Shown: positions 26,317 through 35,598, numbered from the stretch's first letter. The stretch: DNA of 51,971 nucleotides from Eubacterium sp. UBA5416 (GCA_002409525.1 DHNM01000026.1:60702-112672), one strand, 5' to 3'. The notes: generated by a model from the sequence alone, not told the origin. Made by a program: numbers and translations.

Positions 26317-26365
26317 ACAATACAAAAACAGACATCTTTTTCTAAGGTGTCTGTTTTTGTATTGT
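26317..26365. terminator. Bidirectional terminator between convergent genes
   Basis: An 18-bp perfect inverted repeat (26317-26334 and 26348-26365) holds an A5 tract in one arm and a T5 tract in the other. It lies between the nuclease gene on the plus strand and ispH-rpsA on the minus strand, so it can end both transcripts. Confidence 0.85.
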
Positions 26366-26378
26366 ATATGGAAAATAA

Positions 26379-28292
26379 TTATTCCATGAAGTCATCCATC
26401 GGATTATTCTCGAGCGCTTTCATGCTCAGAGAGATCTTTCTGTCTTCCCCGTTAAAATCAACTACTTTGGCAGTAATAATCTGACCTACTGACAAAACGT
26501 CTGAAGGCTGATCGACATGCTCATGAGAGATCTGTGAAACATGAAGAAGTGCGTCAACACCCGGCTCCAGCTCAACAAATGCTCCGAAATCTGTCATACG
26601 GGCTACTCTGCCCTCAACGATACTTCCGGCTGCATATTTTTCACCGGCTGTCAGCCATGGATTCTGGTCTTCGAATTTCAGACTGAGAGCAATCTTCTCT
26701 CCGTTGATATCCTTGATTAGCACGGTAATCGGATCACCGATTTTAAATAGTTTCTTCGGATTGTCAACACGCCCCCAGGACATCTCTGATATATGCAGTA
26801 AACCGTCAGCTCCGCCCAGATCAACAAATGCTCCAAAATCTGTGATGTTCTTGATTGTACCCTCCACGATATCGCCGGGATTAATTCTGGAAAACAATTC
26901 TTCCTTCATTTTTTCTTTTTCGGCAAGAATCAGCTGTTTTCTGTTACCGATGATACGTCTTCTTCTCGGGTTGAATTCAGTGATCACAAACTCGATTTCC
27001 TGATCCTTATATTTGTTAAGATCTCTCTCATAACTGTCGGAAACCAGACTGGCAGGAATAAAAACTCTTGCCTCATCTATAACGACACTGAGTCCTCCTT
27101 TTAAAACCTGAGTAACCTTTGCTTTCAAAACCTCATGATTCTCATAAGCTTCTTCCAGACGTTTGTTACCCTTCTCTGCCGCAAGTCTCTTATACGTCAG
27201 AAGAACCTGTCCTTCTCCGTCATTCACTTTAAGGACTTTAACTTCCATCTTGTCACCTGGTTTAGCAACATTTTTGAGGTTTATACTCTGATCATTGGAA
27301 TATTCATTTCTCGTAAGAATTCCATCAGATTTATATCCGATATTGAGAATAATCTCATCTTCTTTGACATCGAGAACAGTACCTTCTACTACCTCTCCGT
27401 TTCTGATTGTTTTAAATGACTCATTTAACATTTGTTCAAAACTTTTTTCTGCCATACTTTTTTGAACCTCCTCAATTATTTTATTTGGGGTGGAAGCCCC
27501 TGCTGTAATACCTACGCGACGAAATGATTGAAAAGGCTTAGAATCCAAATCAACGAGTGTCTCTATAAAGTAAGTATTTTTACATTCATCTTTGCAAATT
27601 TCATATAGCTTCTGAGTATTGGAACTATGTTTACCTCCAATGACAATCATGCCATCTACACTCTTAGCTATTTCTCTTGCTTCCGTCTGTCTTTCTTCTG
27701 TAGCATTACAGATCGTATTTAAAACACTAATATCATACCTCTTTTTCAAGATTTTTTCAACCAATTCTTGAAATTTGTTGTAATTAAATGTCGTCTGTGC
27801 CACTATGCAAACCTTTTTACCGGTTAAATCCGGAATTTTATCCAAATCCGAGGAGTCTTCGACGACAGAAACCGGTCCCGGACACCAGCCCCGGATCCCT
27901 TCCACTTCGGGATGCCGGTCATTTCCAATAATAATAATATACGCCCCTTTTTTGCTCTGGTCTTCTACAACACGGTGAATTCTTTTTACAAAGGGGCATG
28001 TGGCATCAATGACATGAAACCCCTTCTGCTCTATTTTTTCTGCGATCTTTCGACCTACACCATGAGAACGTATGACGACCGTGCCCAAAGGGACTTTATC
28101 AAGATCAGCGATACCATCAAGAACTCTGACTCCTCTTTTTTTTAAATCATTGACGACCCGGTCATTGTGAATGATAGGTCCATACGTGTACACAGGCTCA
28201 CAATTTGTATTTTCAACCTGCTCATATACTTGATCGACAGCCCTTTTAACTCCAAAACAAAAGCCCGCAGAATGCGCAGTTGTAACGTTCAT
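26379..28292 (-). CDS. ispH: Fusion of IspH (HMBPP reductase) and ribosomal protein S1
   Basis: This 637-aa protein joins two functions. Residues 1-285 are IspH, the [4Fe-4S] enzyme that makes isopentenyl and dimethylallyl diphosphate in the last step of the MEP pathway. The three cluster cysteines are Cys12 (GFCFG), Cys99 (DATCP) and Cys195 (NTICN). From about residue 300 there are four S1 RNA-binding repeats, such as GTIKNITDFGAFVDLGGADG and GRVARMTDFGAFVELEPGVD. The fusion is known in clostridia. The ATG at 28292 overlaps the cmk stop as ATGA. Whether the two halves cooperate is unknown. Confidence 0.96.
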   Translation of the reverse strand: MNVTTAHSAGFCFGVKRAVDQVYEQVENTNCEPVYTYGPIIHNDRVVNDLKKRGVRVLDGIADLDKVPLGTVVIRSHGVGRKIAEKIEQKGFHVIDATCPFVKRIHRVVEDQSKKGAYIIIIGNDRHPEVEGIRGWCPGPVSVVEDSSDLDKIPDLTGKKVCIVAQTTFNYNKFQELVEKILKKRYDISVLNTICNATEERQTEAREIAKSVDGMIVIGGKHSSNTQKLYEICKDECKNTYFIETLVDLDSKPFQSFRRVGITAGASTPNKIIEEVQKSMAEKSFEQMLNESFKTIRNGEVVEGTVLDVKEDEIILNIGYKSDGILTRNEYSNDQSINLKNVAKPGDKMEVKVLKVNDGEGQVLLTYKRLAAEKGNKRLEEAYENHEVLKAKVTQVLKGGLSVVIDEARVFIPASLVSDSYERDLNKYKDQEIEFVITEFNPRRRRIIGNRKQLILAEKEKMKEELFSRINPGDIVEGTIKNITDFGAFVDLGGADGLLHISEMSWGRVDNPKKLFKIGDPITVLIKDINGEKIALSLKFEDQNPWLTAGEKYAAGSIVEGRVARMTDFGAFVELEPGVDALLHVSQISHEHVDQPSDVLSVGQIITAKVVDFNGEDRKISLSMKALENNPMDDFME

Positions 28293-28960
28293 AGACAACA
28301 CCTCTCATGATAGATGTCGAGGATTTCGTTTACAACTTCAGAAATATTCAAATCAGAGCTGTCTATCAGGCAGGCATCAAAAGCCTGATAAAGCGGTGAC
28401 TGTTCCCTGTGTGTATCCTGATAATCCCTCTGTTTGATGTCTTCTCGGATTTTATCAAAATCAGGATGTCCGCCTTTCTCCTGCAGTTCGAGAAAGCGGC
28501 GCTCTGCTCTCGTATTGACACTGGCTGTCAGAAAAATCTTGATTTTTGCATCCGGCAGTACCACGGTACCAATATCTCTGCCATCCATGACGACGTCCCG
28601 CGTCGCTGCAAGTTTACGCTGAAGTGATGTGAGCCTTTTTCTGACTTCATCATATCTTGCAACTGTTGATGCTGCATTTCCCACAGCTTCCTCACGGATT
28701 TTTCTGCTTACATCTCTGCCATTTAAAAGGATCTTCTGTTCTCTGTTTTCATATACGATTTCAACTTGTACCGATCTGCAGTTTTTGCAGACAGACAGTT
28801 GATCTTCAGGATCAATATCATTCTCAAGCATGTGCAGTGCAATGGCTCGATACATAGCACCTGTATCTACATATACAAAAGAAAGGGCTTTGGCCACATC
28901 TCTGGCAATCGTACTTTTTCCAGCCCCGGCAGGACCGTCAATCGCAATATTAGTCGTCAT
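28289..28960 (-). CDS. cmk: Cytidylate kinase
   Basis: This 223-aa enzyme phosphorylates CMP and dCMP. The P-loop GPAGAGKST is at residues 9-17, followed by FVYVDTGAMYRA. Substrate-binding motifs include TVARYDEVRKRLTSLQR and VMDGRDIGTVVLPDA, and the lid carries RAERRFLEL and IKQRDYQDTHREQSPL. The ATG at 28960 has AGGAGG 8 nt upstream and overlaps the previous gene by 11 bp. It is in the operon rpiR - flavoprotein - cmk - ispH-rpsA; cmk beside ispH-rpsA is a common arrangement in clostridia. Confidence 0.96.
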   Translation of the reverse strand: MTTNIAIDGPAGAGKSTIARDVAKALSFVYVDTGAMYRAIALHMLENDIDPEDQLSVCKNCRSVQVEIVYENREQKILLNGRDVSRKIREEAVGNAASTVARYDEVRKRLTSLQRKLAATRDVVMDGRDIGTVVLPDAKIKIFLTASVNTRAERRFLELQEKGGHPDFDKIREDIKQRDYQDTHREQSPLYQAFDACLIDSSDLNISEVVNEILDIYHERCCL

Positions 28961-30209
28961 TTTTTTTATCCTCCTGATCGCTTTGAATTCCATTTGCAGC
29001 TGCATATGCCGTAGACCACGCGATCTGCAGATTGAATCCTCCGGTAAGTGCATCCAGATTCAGCACCTCTCCGATAGAATAAAGGCCCTTTATATCCTTC
29101 AATTCCATTGTGACTGGATTTACAGCATTTGTATCTATTCCCCCCTGTGTGATAATAGCTTCATTAAACCCCTTGGTTTTAACGACGGTCATTGGAAAGT
29201 TCTTGATAAGTACGGCAAATGCTCTTCTCTCTTCTCTTGTAATCTCATTTGCTTTTTTCTCCTCAGATATGTCTGAAAGCGCAAGCATAACCGGCACCAG
29301 TTTAGATGGAAATAATCGATGAATTACGTTTTTGAACTGCTTATTTTTTCCAGCCTCAAACTCTCTGATCAGTCTCTGGTCCATCTGCCCGGGGCTTAAC
29401 GCTGGTTTTAGATCGATATATGCCTGAAGTGCCCCCTTTTCCAGTCTTTTTGCGATTTTTGAACTCGCTGACAAGACAAGCGGACCACTGATACCAAAGT
29501 GTGTAAATAACATTTCCCCAAACTCATCATAAAGAACTTTTTTCCTGTCCATAATTCTCAAACTTACATTTCGAAGAGAAAGTCCCTGAAGCATAGGAAT
29601 ATAGTCTTCCTTTATTACAAGAGGTACAAGTGCCGGTCTCACTGATTTTACCGGAATGTTATATTTTTCAGCCATGGTGATACCGTCTCCGCTTGAACCG
29701 GTGGCCGGATAAGAATAGCCGCCTGTAGCCAGCACAACGCAGTCACTATATATTTTTTTATTGTCCTCCAGAAGAATTCCACAGGCTTTTCCATCGTGTA
29801 CAATCAGATCTTTCACACGAATACCAAGATGAATACACACATTCAGATTCCTCATACGCTTTTCCATGCCTTTTATGATATCTGAACTGTGATCTGAAGC
29901 CGGAAAGGCCCTGTTTCCTCTCTCGACTTTTGTCCTTATTCCCAAACGTTCAAAAAATTCGATACTGTTTTCGCTGGTAAAACCATAAAAAGCGCTGTAC
30001 AGAAACTTTGGATTGGAAACTACATTCTGAAATAATTGATCTATATCACAGTTATTGGTAAAATTACAGCGTCCTTTTCCTGTGATAAAAAGCTTTTTTC
30101 CAAGCTTTTCGTTTCGCTCATACACCTGAACTTTATGCCCGGCCTCTGCGGCAAATATTGCACAGGCCATTCCGGATGCTCCTCCGCCGACTATCGTTAC
30201 ATCAGGCAT
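28950..30209 (-). CDS. FAD-dependent oxidoreductase, HI0933 family
   Basis: This 419-aa flavoprotein belongs to the HI0933 (BaiN-like) family. The dinucleotide-binding motif VGGGASGMACAIFAAEAG is near the N-terminus, followed by the family sequence GKKLFITGKGRCNFTNN. The C-terminal FAD contacts are in GLYSIGEVLNLDALTGGFN and QIAWSTAYAAANGI. The substrate is not known; one member in Clostridium scindens is linked to bile acid reduction, but that cannot be assigned here. It overlaps rpiR by 8 bp and cmk by 11 bp. Confidence 0.88.
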   Translation of the reverse strand: MPDVTIVGGGASGMACAIFAAEAGHKVQVYERNEKLGKKLFITGKGRCNFTNNCDIDQLFQNVVSNPKFLYSAFYGFTSENSIEFFERLGIRTKVERGNRAFPASDHSSDIIKGMEKRMRNLNVCIHLGIRVKDLIVHDGKACGILLEDNKKIYSDCVVLATGGYSYPATGSSGDGITMAEKYNIPVKSVRPALVPLVIKEDYIPMLQGLSLRNVSLRIMDRKKVLYDEFGEMLFTHFGISGPLVLSASSKIAKRLEKGALQAYIDLKPALSPGQMDQRLIREFEAGKNKQFKNVIHRLFPSKLVPVMLALSDISEEKKANEITREERRAFAVLIKNFPMTVVKTKGFNEAIITQGGIDTNAVNPVTMELKDIKGLYSIGEVLNLDALTGGFNLQIAWSTAYAAANGIQSDQEDKKNDD

Positions 30210-31131
30210 TGTCGTCGTCCTCCAGTTTCTTGAATTTTAATTTCATGTTATCATTCAGATAATTAATTTCGTCATTGCTGTAAACCTGATATTCGTCCCA
30301 TATCTTCTCCATTGATTCCAAAGTATGAATCACCTCATCTTGTTTTTTCATGCACAAGGCGACAATCAGAGCATTGATGACACTTAAGGGGGCCGTGAGG
30401 GAATCTACCACAGATGCCATATCACTTCTTGCCAGAAGATTGCACGATGAGTACAGATTGATCGGTGAATGAATACTGTCAGTAACCGATATCACCTTTG
30501 CGTTTCTGTTGTTTGCAAATTCCATGGCTTTTAGTGTACGCATCGAATACCGCGGAAAGCTGATACCTATAATGACATCATTGTCATCAATTCTGATCAT
30601 CTGCTCAAAAATCTCGCTGGGGCTGCTGGTATGTATATGACGTACATCTTTGCAGACAAGTTTTAAATAGAAGCTTAAAAATTCAGCCAACGGTGCACAG
30701 CTTCTTATACCAATCACGTAAACGGTTCTGGCCTGTAAGATTGTATCGACAGCCTGATTAAATGCAGCCCGGTCTGTGCGCTCCAGTGTTGTCTTAATAT
30801 TCTCAATGTCTGATTTGAGCACCTGATCCAGAATCTGATCTTGTGGTACTCTTCCATATGTCACTTCCATTCGCTGGATCGAGTTTAATTTATTTCTAAC
30901 CAATTCTTCAAGTGCCCTGTGAAATTCAGGGAATCCTGTATAACCCAGCTCCGTCGCAAAACGTACCGTTGTGGATTCACTGACATGAACTTCCGCCCCT
31001 AATTTTGCAGCAGTCATAAATACAGCTTTATCATAATGCTGTATAATGAAATTGGATAATCGTTTTTGCCCTTTACTTAAAGAACTATATTGCCTGTTTA
31101 TTCTGTTCAGCAGATTATCTGCTTGTGCCAT
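30202..31131 (-). CDS. MurR/RpiR family transcriptional regulator
   Basis: This 309-aa regulator has an N-terminal RpiR-type helix-turn-helix domain (LSKGQKRLSNFIIQHYDKAVF, AKLGAEVHVSESTTVRFATE) and a C-terminal SIS sugar-phosphate binding domain (ARTVYVIGIRSCAPLAEFLS, ITDSIHSPINLYSS-like region). Family members sense phosphosugars. No sugar gene is next to it; it is followed by the flavoprotein, cmk and ispH-rpsA in one overlapping operon, so its target cannot be named. Promoter elements lie at 31207-31234. Confidence 0.88.
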   Translation of the reverse strand: MAQADNLLNRINRQYSSLSKGQKRLSNFIIQHYDKAVFMTAAKLGAEVHVSESTTVRFATELGYTGFPEFHRALEELVRNKLNSIQRMEVTYGRVPQDQILDQVLKSDIENIKTTLERTDRAAFNQAVDTILQARTVYVIGIRSCAPLAEFLSFYLKLVCKDVRHIHTSSPSEIFEQMIRIDDNDVIIGISFPRYSMRTLKAMEFANNRNAKVISVTDSIHSPINLYSSCNLLARSDMASVVDSLTAPLSVINALIVALCMKKQDEVIHTLESMEKIWDEYQVYSNDEINYLNDNMKLKFKKLEDDDNA

Positions 31132-31206
31132 AGTCTTTATCCTCTATACTCTGCCCTGTCGGGCTTTATAATTTCTGATGAAATTACGGATTTCTCCGCA
31201 CTCTTA

Positions 31207-31234
31207 ATGATAGCATAAATCTCAGGAAGTGCAA
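31207..31234 (-). promoter_or_regulatory. Promoter for the rpiR-cmk-ispH operon
   Basis: TTGCAC at 31234-31229, a 16-bp spacer and TATCAT at 31212-31207 on the minus strand fit a SigA promoter about 70 bp before the rpiR start. Confidence 0.5.
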
Positions 31235-31257
31235 GAAAAACCAACAATTCCGCAAAA

Positions 31258-31305
31258 GCAAAAAGATTCCGGGATGGTCTGTTCACCAACCCCGGATCTT
31301 TTTGC
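31258..31305. terminator. Bidirectional terminator after the carboxyltransferase cluster
   Basis: Arms at 31258-31273 (gcaaaaagattccggg) and 31290-31305 (ccccggatctttttgc) form a GC-rich stem with A and T tracts on both sides. It ends the minus-strand biotin cluster just before the promoter of rpiR. Confidence 0.8.
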
Positions 31306-31323
31306 TTTTTTGCCCTGTCCTAT

Positions 31324-32736
31324 TCAGACAGGATAAGCTTTATTTTCTTTATCTGCTTTTTTGGCATCTACTTTTGTATTCTGGGCATCTCTGTATTTGA
31401 AGAATTCTGTTGCAACCTGTGGAAACAGTGCATAGGTCAGAACATCTTCATCTTGTTCCTTATACTGCGCCATTTTCCCTTCAAGAGTATCAAGTTCATC
31501 GTCCAGAGTATCGGCAAAACGGCCGGTAATCGGTTTTGTATCTCCGATACATTTTTTCTGTACTTCGGGATTAAATGGTTTTGCTGTTTTTCCATATTTC
31601 CCGCTTAGAACATCTTTTGTCTCCTGTGTAACCATCTTATAACGCTCGCCGGAAAGAACATTAAATACAGCCTGCGTTCCGACGATCTGTGAAGAGGGTG
31701 TGACGAGCGGAGGCTCGCCAAGGTCTTTTCTGACACGTGGAACTTCTTCGAGCACTTCATAGTATTTATCTTCAGCGTGCTGTTCCTTTAACTGATTGGT
31801 CAGATTTGAAAGCATGCCTCCGGGTACCTGATACAGTAGTGTCTTAATATTAACACCCAGATTCTTGGGATTTAAGAGACCGCTGTCAAGGGCCTGGTCT
31901 TTGATCGGACGGAAGTAATCCGCAATTTCTGCCAGCAGATTTTGATCATATCCGGTATCATAAGGGGTCCCTTTAAAGGTCTCCACCATCACTTCCGTTG
32001 CCGGCTGGGACGTTCCCATTGAAAATGGAGAAATTGCACAGTCAATCGCATCCACACCCGCTTCTATCGCCTTCATATAAGTCATGGACGCCACGCCGGA
32101 CGTATAGTGTGTGTGCAGCTGTATCGGAAGTTTTGTGGCCTTTTTTAGCGCAGTCACAAGCTCCGTAGCCTTATATGGCAGGAGCAGCCCGGCCATATCT
32201 TTGATGCAGATAGAATCAGCGCCCATCTCTTCCACTTTCTTTGCCATATTCGTCCAATAGTCTAATGTGTAGGCATCACCAATTGTATAAGCCAGAGCTA
32301 CCTGTGCATGCCCTTTTTCTTTATTGGCGGCTTTCACCGCCGTTTGCAGATTGCGCAGATCATTCATGCAGTCAAAGATCCGAATGATATCAATTCCATT
32401 TGCAATGGATTTCTGAACGAAATACTCCACTACATCATCTGCGTAAGGACGGTATCCCAGAATATTCTGCCCCCGGAACAGCATCTGAAGCTTTGTATTC
32501 TTAAAACCGTCTCTCAGCTTTCTAAGCCTGTCCCAAGGATCTTCATGCAGAAAGCGCAGCGAGGCATCGAATGTAGCTCCGCCCCAGCATTCCACCGCAT
32601 GATAACCGACTTTGTCCATCTTATCCACAATCGGAAGCATTTGTTCTGTGGTCATTCGTGTGGCAATCAGAGACTGGTGTGCGTCACGAAGGACTGTTTC
32701 CATAATACCAATCGGTTTCTTTTCTATTTCAGCCAT
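31324..32736 (-). CDS. Oxaloacetate decarboxylase alpha / transcarboxylase 5S-type subunit
   Basis: This 470-aa protein is the biotin-dependent carboxyltransferase that acts on pyruvate or oxaloacetate. The metal and substrate motifs are LRDAHQSLIATRM near the N-terminus, the lysine in ICIKDMAGLL and the metal-binding HTHYTSG. It lacks the C-terminal biotinyl domain of classic OadA; that domain is encoded separately just upstream. With the carboxyltransferase and the biotin carrier this resembles the 5S subunit of transcarboxylase as much as a decarboxylase subunit. It is the last gene of a four-gene cluster. Confidence 0.9.
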   Translation of the reverse strand: MAEIEKKPIGIMETVLRDAHQSLIATRMTTEQMLPIVDKMDKVGYHAVECWGGATFDASLRFLHEDPWDRLRKLRDGFKNTKLQMLFRGQNILGYRPYADDVVEYFVQKSIANGIDIIRIFDCMNDLRNLQTAVKAANKEKGHAQVALAYTIGDAYTLDYWTNMAKKVEEMGADSICIKDMAGLLLPYKATELVTALKKATKLPIQLHTHYTSGVASMTYMKAIEAGVDAIDCAISPFSMGTSQPATEVMVETFKGTPYDTGYDQNLLAEIADYFRPIKDQALDSGLLNPKNLGVNIKTLLYQVPGGMLSNLTNQLKEQHAEDKYYEVLEEVPRVRKDLGEPPLVTPSSQIVGTQAVFNVLSGERYKMVTQETKDVLSGKYGKTAKPFNPEVQKKCIGDTKPITGRFADTLDDELDTLEGKMAQYKEQDEDVLTYALFPQVATEFFKYRDAQNTKVDAKKADKENKAYPV

Positions 32737-32761
32737 TTTAATTTCATCCTCCTAACTTTCA

Positions 32762-33160
32762 CTAATCCATTGTAGCCAGTACATCCCCAGATTCAACGGC
32801 ATCCCCGACAGATACAGTGATCCCGGCGATAGTTCCGTCCGCCGGTGCTGTGATCGGAATTTCCATCTTCATAGCTTCCAAAACCACGACAGAGTCACCC
32901 TTTTTTACAGACTGACCTGCACTCGCCTCTATCTTGGTTATTTTTCCCGGCACAGATGCTGTGATCTTGGCAGATCCGGAAGCACCGGATACCTGTTCAG
33001 CTGTCTTCTGAGGCGCGGGAGCAGTTACTGTTTTAGGTGCGGCCGGTTTTGGCGCTGGTATTGATGCCTGTTCTGGCGCTGCCTGTGACGCTTCTTTGTG
33101 GCCTTCTTCTACGGTAACATTGTAAGCTTTTCCATTGACTGTTATTGTATAATTTTTCAT
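32762..33160 (-). CDS. Biotin carboxyl carrier protein of a decarboxylase/transcarboxylase
   Basis: This 132-aa protein carries biotin between two carboxyltransferase subunits. A short N-terminal segment (YTITVNGKAYNVTVEEG) is followed by a flexible linker rich in Ala, Pro and Lys (about residues 28-58), then the biotinyl domain with EAMKMEI, where Lys98 is the biotinylation site. The Pro/Ala linker allows swinging between active sites. The ATG at 33160 has GGAGG 7 nt upstream. Its neighbours are the OadG-type gene (11-bp gap) and the alpha gene (25-bp gap). Confidence 0.92.
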   Translation of the reverse strand: MKNYTITVNGKAYNVTVEEGHKEASQAAPEQASIPAPKPAAPKTVTAPAPQKTAEQVSGASGSAKITASVPGKITKIEASAGQSVKKGDSVVVLEAMKMEIPITAPADGTIAGITVSVGDAVESGDVLATMD

Positions 33161-33171
33161 CACAATTCCTC

Positions 33172-33924
33172 CTATGACCTTCTCCAGTTTTTATCCCGAT
33201 TTTTTAACGGACGGGCAATATATCCCTGTTGTTCCTGTGACTGATCTTCCTCATATGCCGCCACAGCAGCGGCAAGCACGGCTGTCAGTTCCTCATCATC
33301 CGAAGATACAGCGGCATTTTTTGAATCAAGGTCTCTCTTCGGTTCCGGCTCGGCTTTAGCTTCGCCTTTTTTATCGCTGTCTTTGTTCTTGAAAAAACAA
33401 ACAATGAGCAGAATAATCAGCACGGCTGCTACAGCAAATCCCGCTTTTTGTCCGCCCGACGCTCGTTTCAGCATTGCACTGATCGGATAATTTATATCCA
33501 CCGAAAAATCAGACCAGAGCTGATCAAAGCTGGTGGCCGTCGCCGCAAGATCATAATTGCATACCGCAGACATAACGGCATCCCCATTTTCGAATGACAC
33601 ATCCATGGTGACATCGGCAGTCTTATCTGCTTCATCTACGATTACTTCGCTATTCTTTATTCCCTTAAAATCGCCGGCATCCTTCAGAACATCATAGTAC
33701 TTGTCGACCATTGTATTCAGAAATTCACTTTCCATCGGCTCAATCTGTGTAATCATCTCAGATTCAGAATAATTGTTCATCATGTCAACCAGAGATTCAA
33801 AGTTTTGGGCAATACTGTCTTTTACACTATCTTCCACTGCAGCCGGTACAGGCGAAGCCATCAAAGGTAATGTGCACACAAGGGCAAGAAAAAAACCGGT
33901 TATCTTTTTCCACATCTGTTTCAT
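33172..33924 (-). CDS. OadG family protein (decarboxylase gamma subunit) with exported domain
   Basis: This 250-aa protein has a signal peptide (ITGFFLALVCTLPLMASPVPA), an extracytoplasmic domain of about 120 residues, one membrane helix (AGFAVAAVLIILLIVCFF, about residues 162-180), and a cytoplasmic tail with charged repeats ending GYIARPLKNRDKNWRRS. The helix plus tail match OadG, the gamma subunit that holds Na+-pumping decarboxylases together. The long exported domain is common in Lachnospiraceae forms and has no known role. The ATG at 33924 has AAAGGTGG just upstream; a GTG at 33933 is an alternative. Confidence 0.8.
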   Translation of the reverse strand: MKQMWKKITGFFLALVCTLPLMASPVPAAVEDSVKDSIAQNFESLVDMMNNYSESEMITQIEPMESEFLNTMVDKYYDVLKDAGDFKGIKNSEVIVDEADKTADVTMDVSFENGDAVMSAVCNYDLAATATSFDQLWSDFSVDINYPISAMLKRASGGQKAGFAVAAVLIILLIVCFFKNKDSDKKGEAKAEPEPKRDLDSKNAAVSSDDEELTAVLAAAVAAYEEDQSQEQQGYIARPLKNRDKNWRRS

Positions 33925-33938
33925 CTCATCCACCTTTC

Positions 33939-35375
33939 TCAGACTGCACTATGTTTTTTATCAGGTCGATATTCCCGTTTTGTGTATAACATTTCGAAAG
34001 CACCTGTCACGAATTTTCTGGTATCCTCGGGTTCTATGATTGTATCCACATAGCCTCTTGCAGCCGCTGATGTGACATTATTTTGTAATGCGGCATACTC
34101 GGCCGCCTTTTCATTGATTGTGTCTGTATCACTGTTCTGATACATGATTTTAGCTGCCAGATGTGCATCCATCATACCAATCTCAGCTTTCGGCCATGCA
34201 AATACCATATCAGCACCGAGTGATTTGCTGTTCATTGCGAGATAGGCGCTCCCGTATGCTTTCCCTGTGATGACGTTTATCTTAGGAGTCGTCGCATTTG
34301 CGAATGCATGAGTGAGTCCTGCACAAGCTCTTGCAATGTCCCTCTCAGAGCATTTGGAGGCTTCATAACCTGTGACATTCGTGATGGTAAGTAAAGGAAT
34401 CGAAAAAGCATCACAGAATCTGACAAATTTGGCGGCCTTCCCGGCTCCCTGCACAGAAAGAACCGTGTCAAGAGTTTCGCTTAAACTGCCATCCTGATCA
34501 TAGATCTCACTTCTGTTTGCCACAGCACCTACCGTAATGCCGTCAAATTTAACAAAAGCAGTCACCATGTCTTTTCCATACTCTTTTTTTGTTTCAAGAA
34601 ATGAAGCATCATCACTGATCCTGGAGAGAAGAATCGCTGTATCTCCAATATTGTCCTCAATATCTTTACATTCTCTGTTTAAGTCGTCGGTGGACGTCTC
34701 CGCTGCTCCCCCATCTTCATAATTAGAAGGGAGATAGGTTATGAGAAGCCTTATATTATTTATGATCTCTTCCTCACTGCCCAGAAAATCCACAAGACCT
34801 GCCTCTTCACTTTGAAATCTGGCATTTGCTGTATCACATTCACTGTCAATATTTTCCTCAAGAGCATTCGGAGAATTGACGAACAACTTTGCTTTTGTAC
34901 TTTCCATAAACGTAAAGTCAGTGAGTTCAGGGAAAAGAGCCATTCCGCCTCCGCAGCATCCAAAGATTGCATTGATCTGTGGAATAACACCGGTAGCTTT
35001 ACTTTCGGCCATATATATTTCACCAAAAGCATTTAAAGCATCGCAGGCTTCCTCCAGGCGAAGTCCCGCACAGTCTAAAAGGCCAATGACGGGGGCCCCC
35101 GTCTTCATGGCCATATCATATAGATTCACGATCTTTTTTGCATGCATTTCACCTATGGTTCCTGAGAGAATAGAAGCATCCTGACTATACACATAAACAA
35201 GATTACCATCAATCACACCATAACCGGTGATGACACCGTCAGAAGGTGCTTTTTTTTCAGCCATGTTAAAATCCGTATTTCTCGCCGTGACAAGGCTTCC
35301 GACTTCAACAAAACTGCCTGCGTCAAGTAAGGACTCAATTCTTAACCTGGCATTGTCTGCCGTAATATTACTCAT
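33939..35375 (-). CDS. Carboxyltransferase subunit (methylmalonyl-CoA decarboxylase alpha type)
   Basis: This 478-aa protein belongs to the acyl-CoA carboxyltransferase family (MmdA, or the transcarboxylase 12S type). It has two crotonase-like halves. The first has the oxyanion-hole region IFGCCGGGMALFPEL; the second has VITGKAYGSAYLAMNS followed by MVFAWPKAEIGMMD. The family motif for biotin and acyl-CoA binding DGVITGYGVIDG is near the N-terminus. The acyl-CoA substrate cannot be fixed from sequence. The ATG at 35375 has GGAGG 8 nt upstream; a longer frame to 35444 runs into the promoter -10 box and is rejected. It is the first gene of the cluster. Confidence 0.9.
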   Translation of the reverse strand: MSNITADNARLRIESLLDAGSFVEVGSLVTARNTDFNMAEKKAPSDGVITGYGVIDGNLVYVYSQDASILSGTIGEMHAKKIVNLYDMAMKTGAPVIGLLDCAGLRLEEACDALNAFGEIYMAESKATGVIPQINAIFGCCGGGMALFPELTDFTFMESTKAKLFVNSPNALEENIDSECDTANARFQSEEAGLVDFLGSEEEIINNIRLLITYLPSNYEDGGAAETSTDDLNRECKDIEDNIGDTAILLSRISDDASFLETKKEYGKDMVTAFVKFDGITVGAVANRSEIYDQDGSLSETLDTVLSVQGAGKAAKFVRFCDAFSIPLLTITNVTGYEASKCSERDIARACAGLTHAFANATTPKINVITGKAYGSAYLAMNSKSLGADMVFAWPKAEIGMMDAHLAAKIMYQNSDTDTINEKAAEYAALQNNVTSAAARGYVDTIIEPEDTRKFVTGAFEMLYTKREYRPDKKHSAV

Positions 35376-35442
35376 TCCTTTGACCTCCACATCACATATA
35401 AGTATTATGTTCTTCTCATCTAAAAAGATAAATTCACCTATC

Positions 35443-35471
35443 ATGATATCTTATCTGACCTGTTTTTTCAA
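35443..35471 (-). promoter_or_regulatory. SigA-type promoter for the carboxyltransferase cluster
   Basis: On the minus strand TTGAAA (35471-35466), a 17-bp spacer and TATCAT (35448-35443) form a good promoter, with a leader of about 60 nt before the ATG at 35375. Confidence 0.65.
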
Positions 35472-35512
35472 TGTGTTTTTAGTAAGTTTTTGACAAAGTT
35501 TATATTATTGTA

Positions 35513-35556
35513 CAAAAAATCGGGTGATAAAACCGTTATCAGCGGTCCTTTCACCC
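35513..35556 (-). terminator. Intrinsic terminator after the phosphofructokinase gene
   Basis: On the minus strand the stem GGGTGA (35556-35551) pairs with TCACCC (35527-35522), with an inner ACCG/CGGT stem, and is followed by six U residues (35519-35514). It separates the kinase gene from the carboxyltransferase promoter. Confidence 0.65.
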
Positions 35557-35598
35557 AATTTCATTGGTAACAGAGATTATTGAATTATATGGCATAAG

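Noticed and set aside
35376..35444. Upstream start for the carboxyltransferase gene
   Set aside because: The ATG at 35444 lies in the -10 box of a good promoter, so it would not be transcribed.
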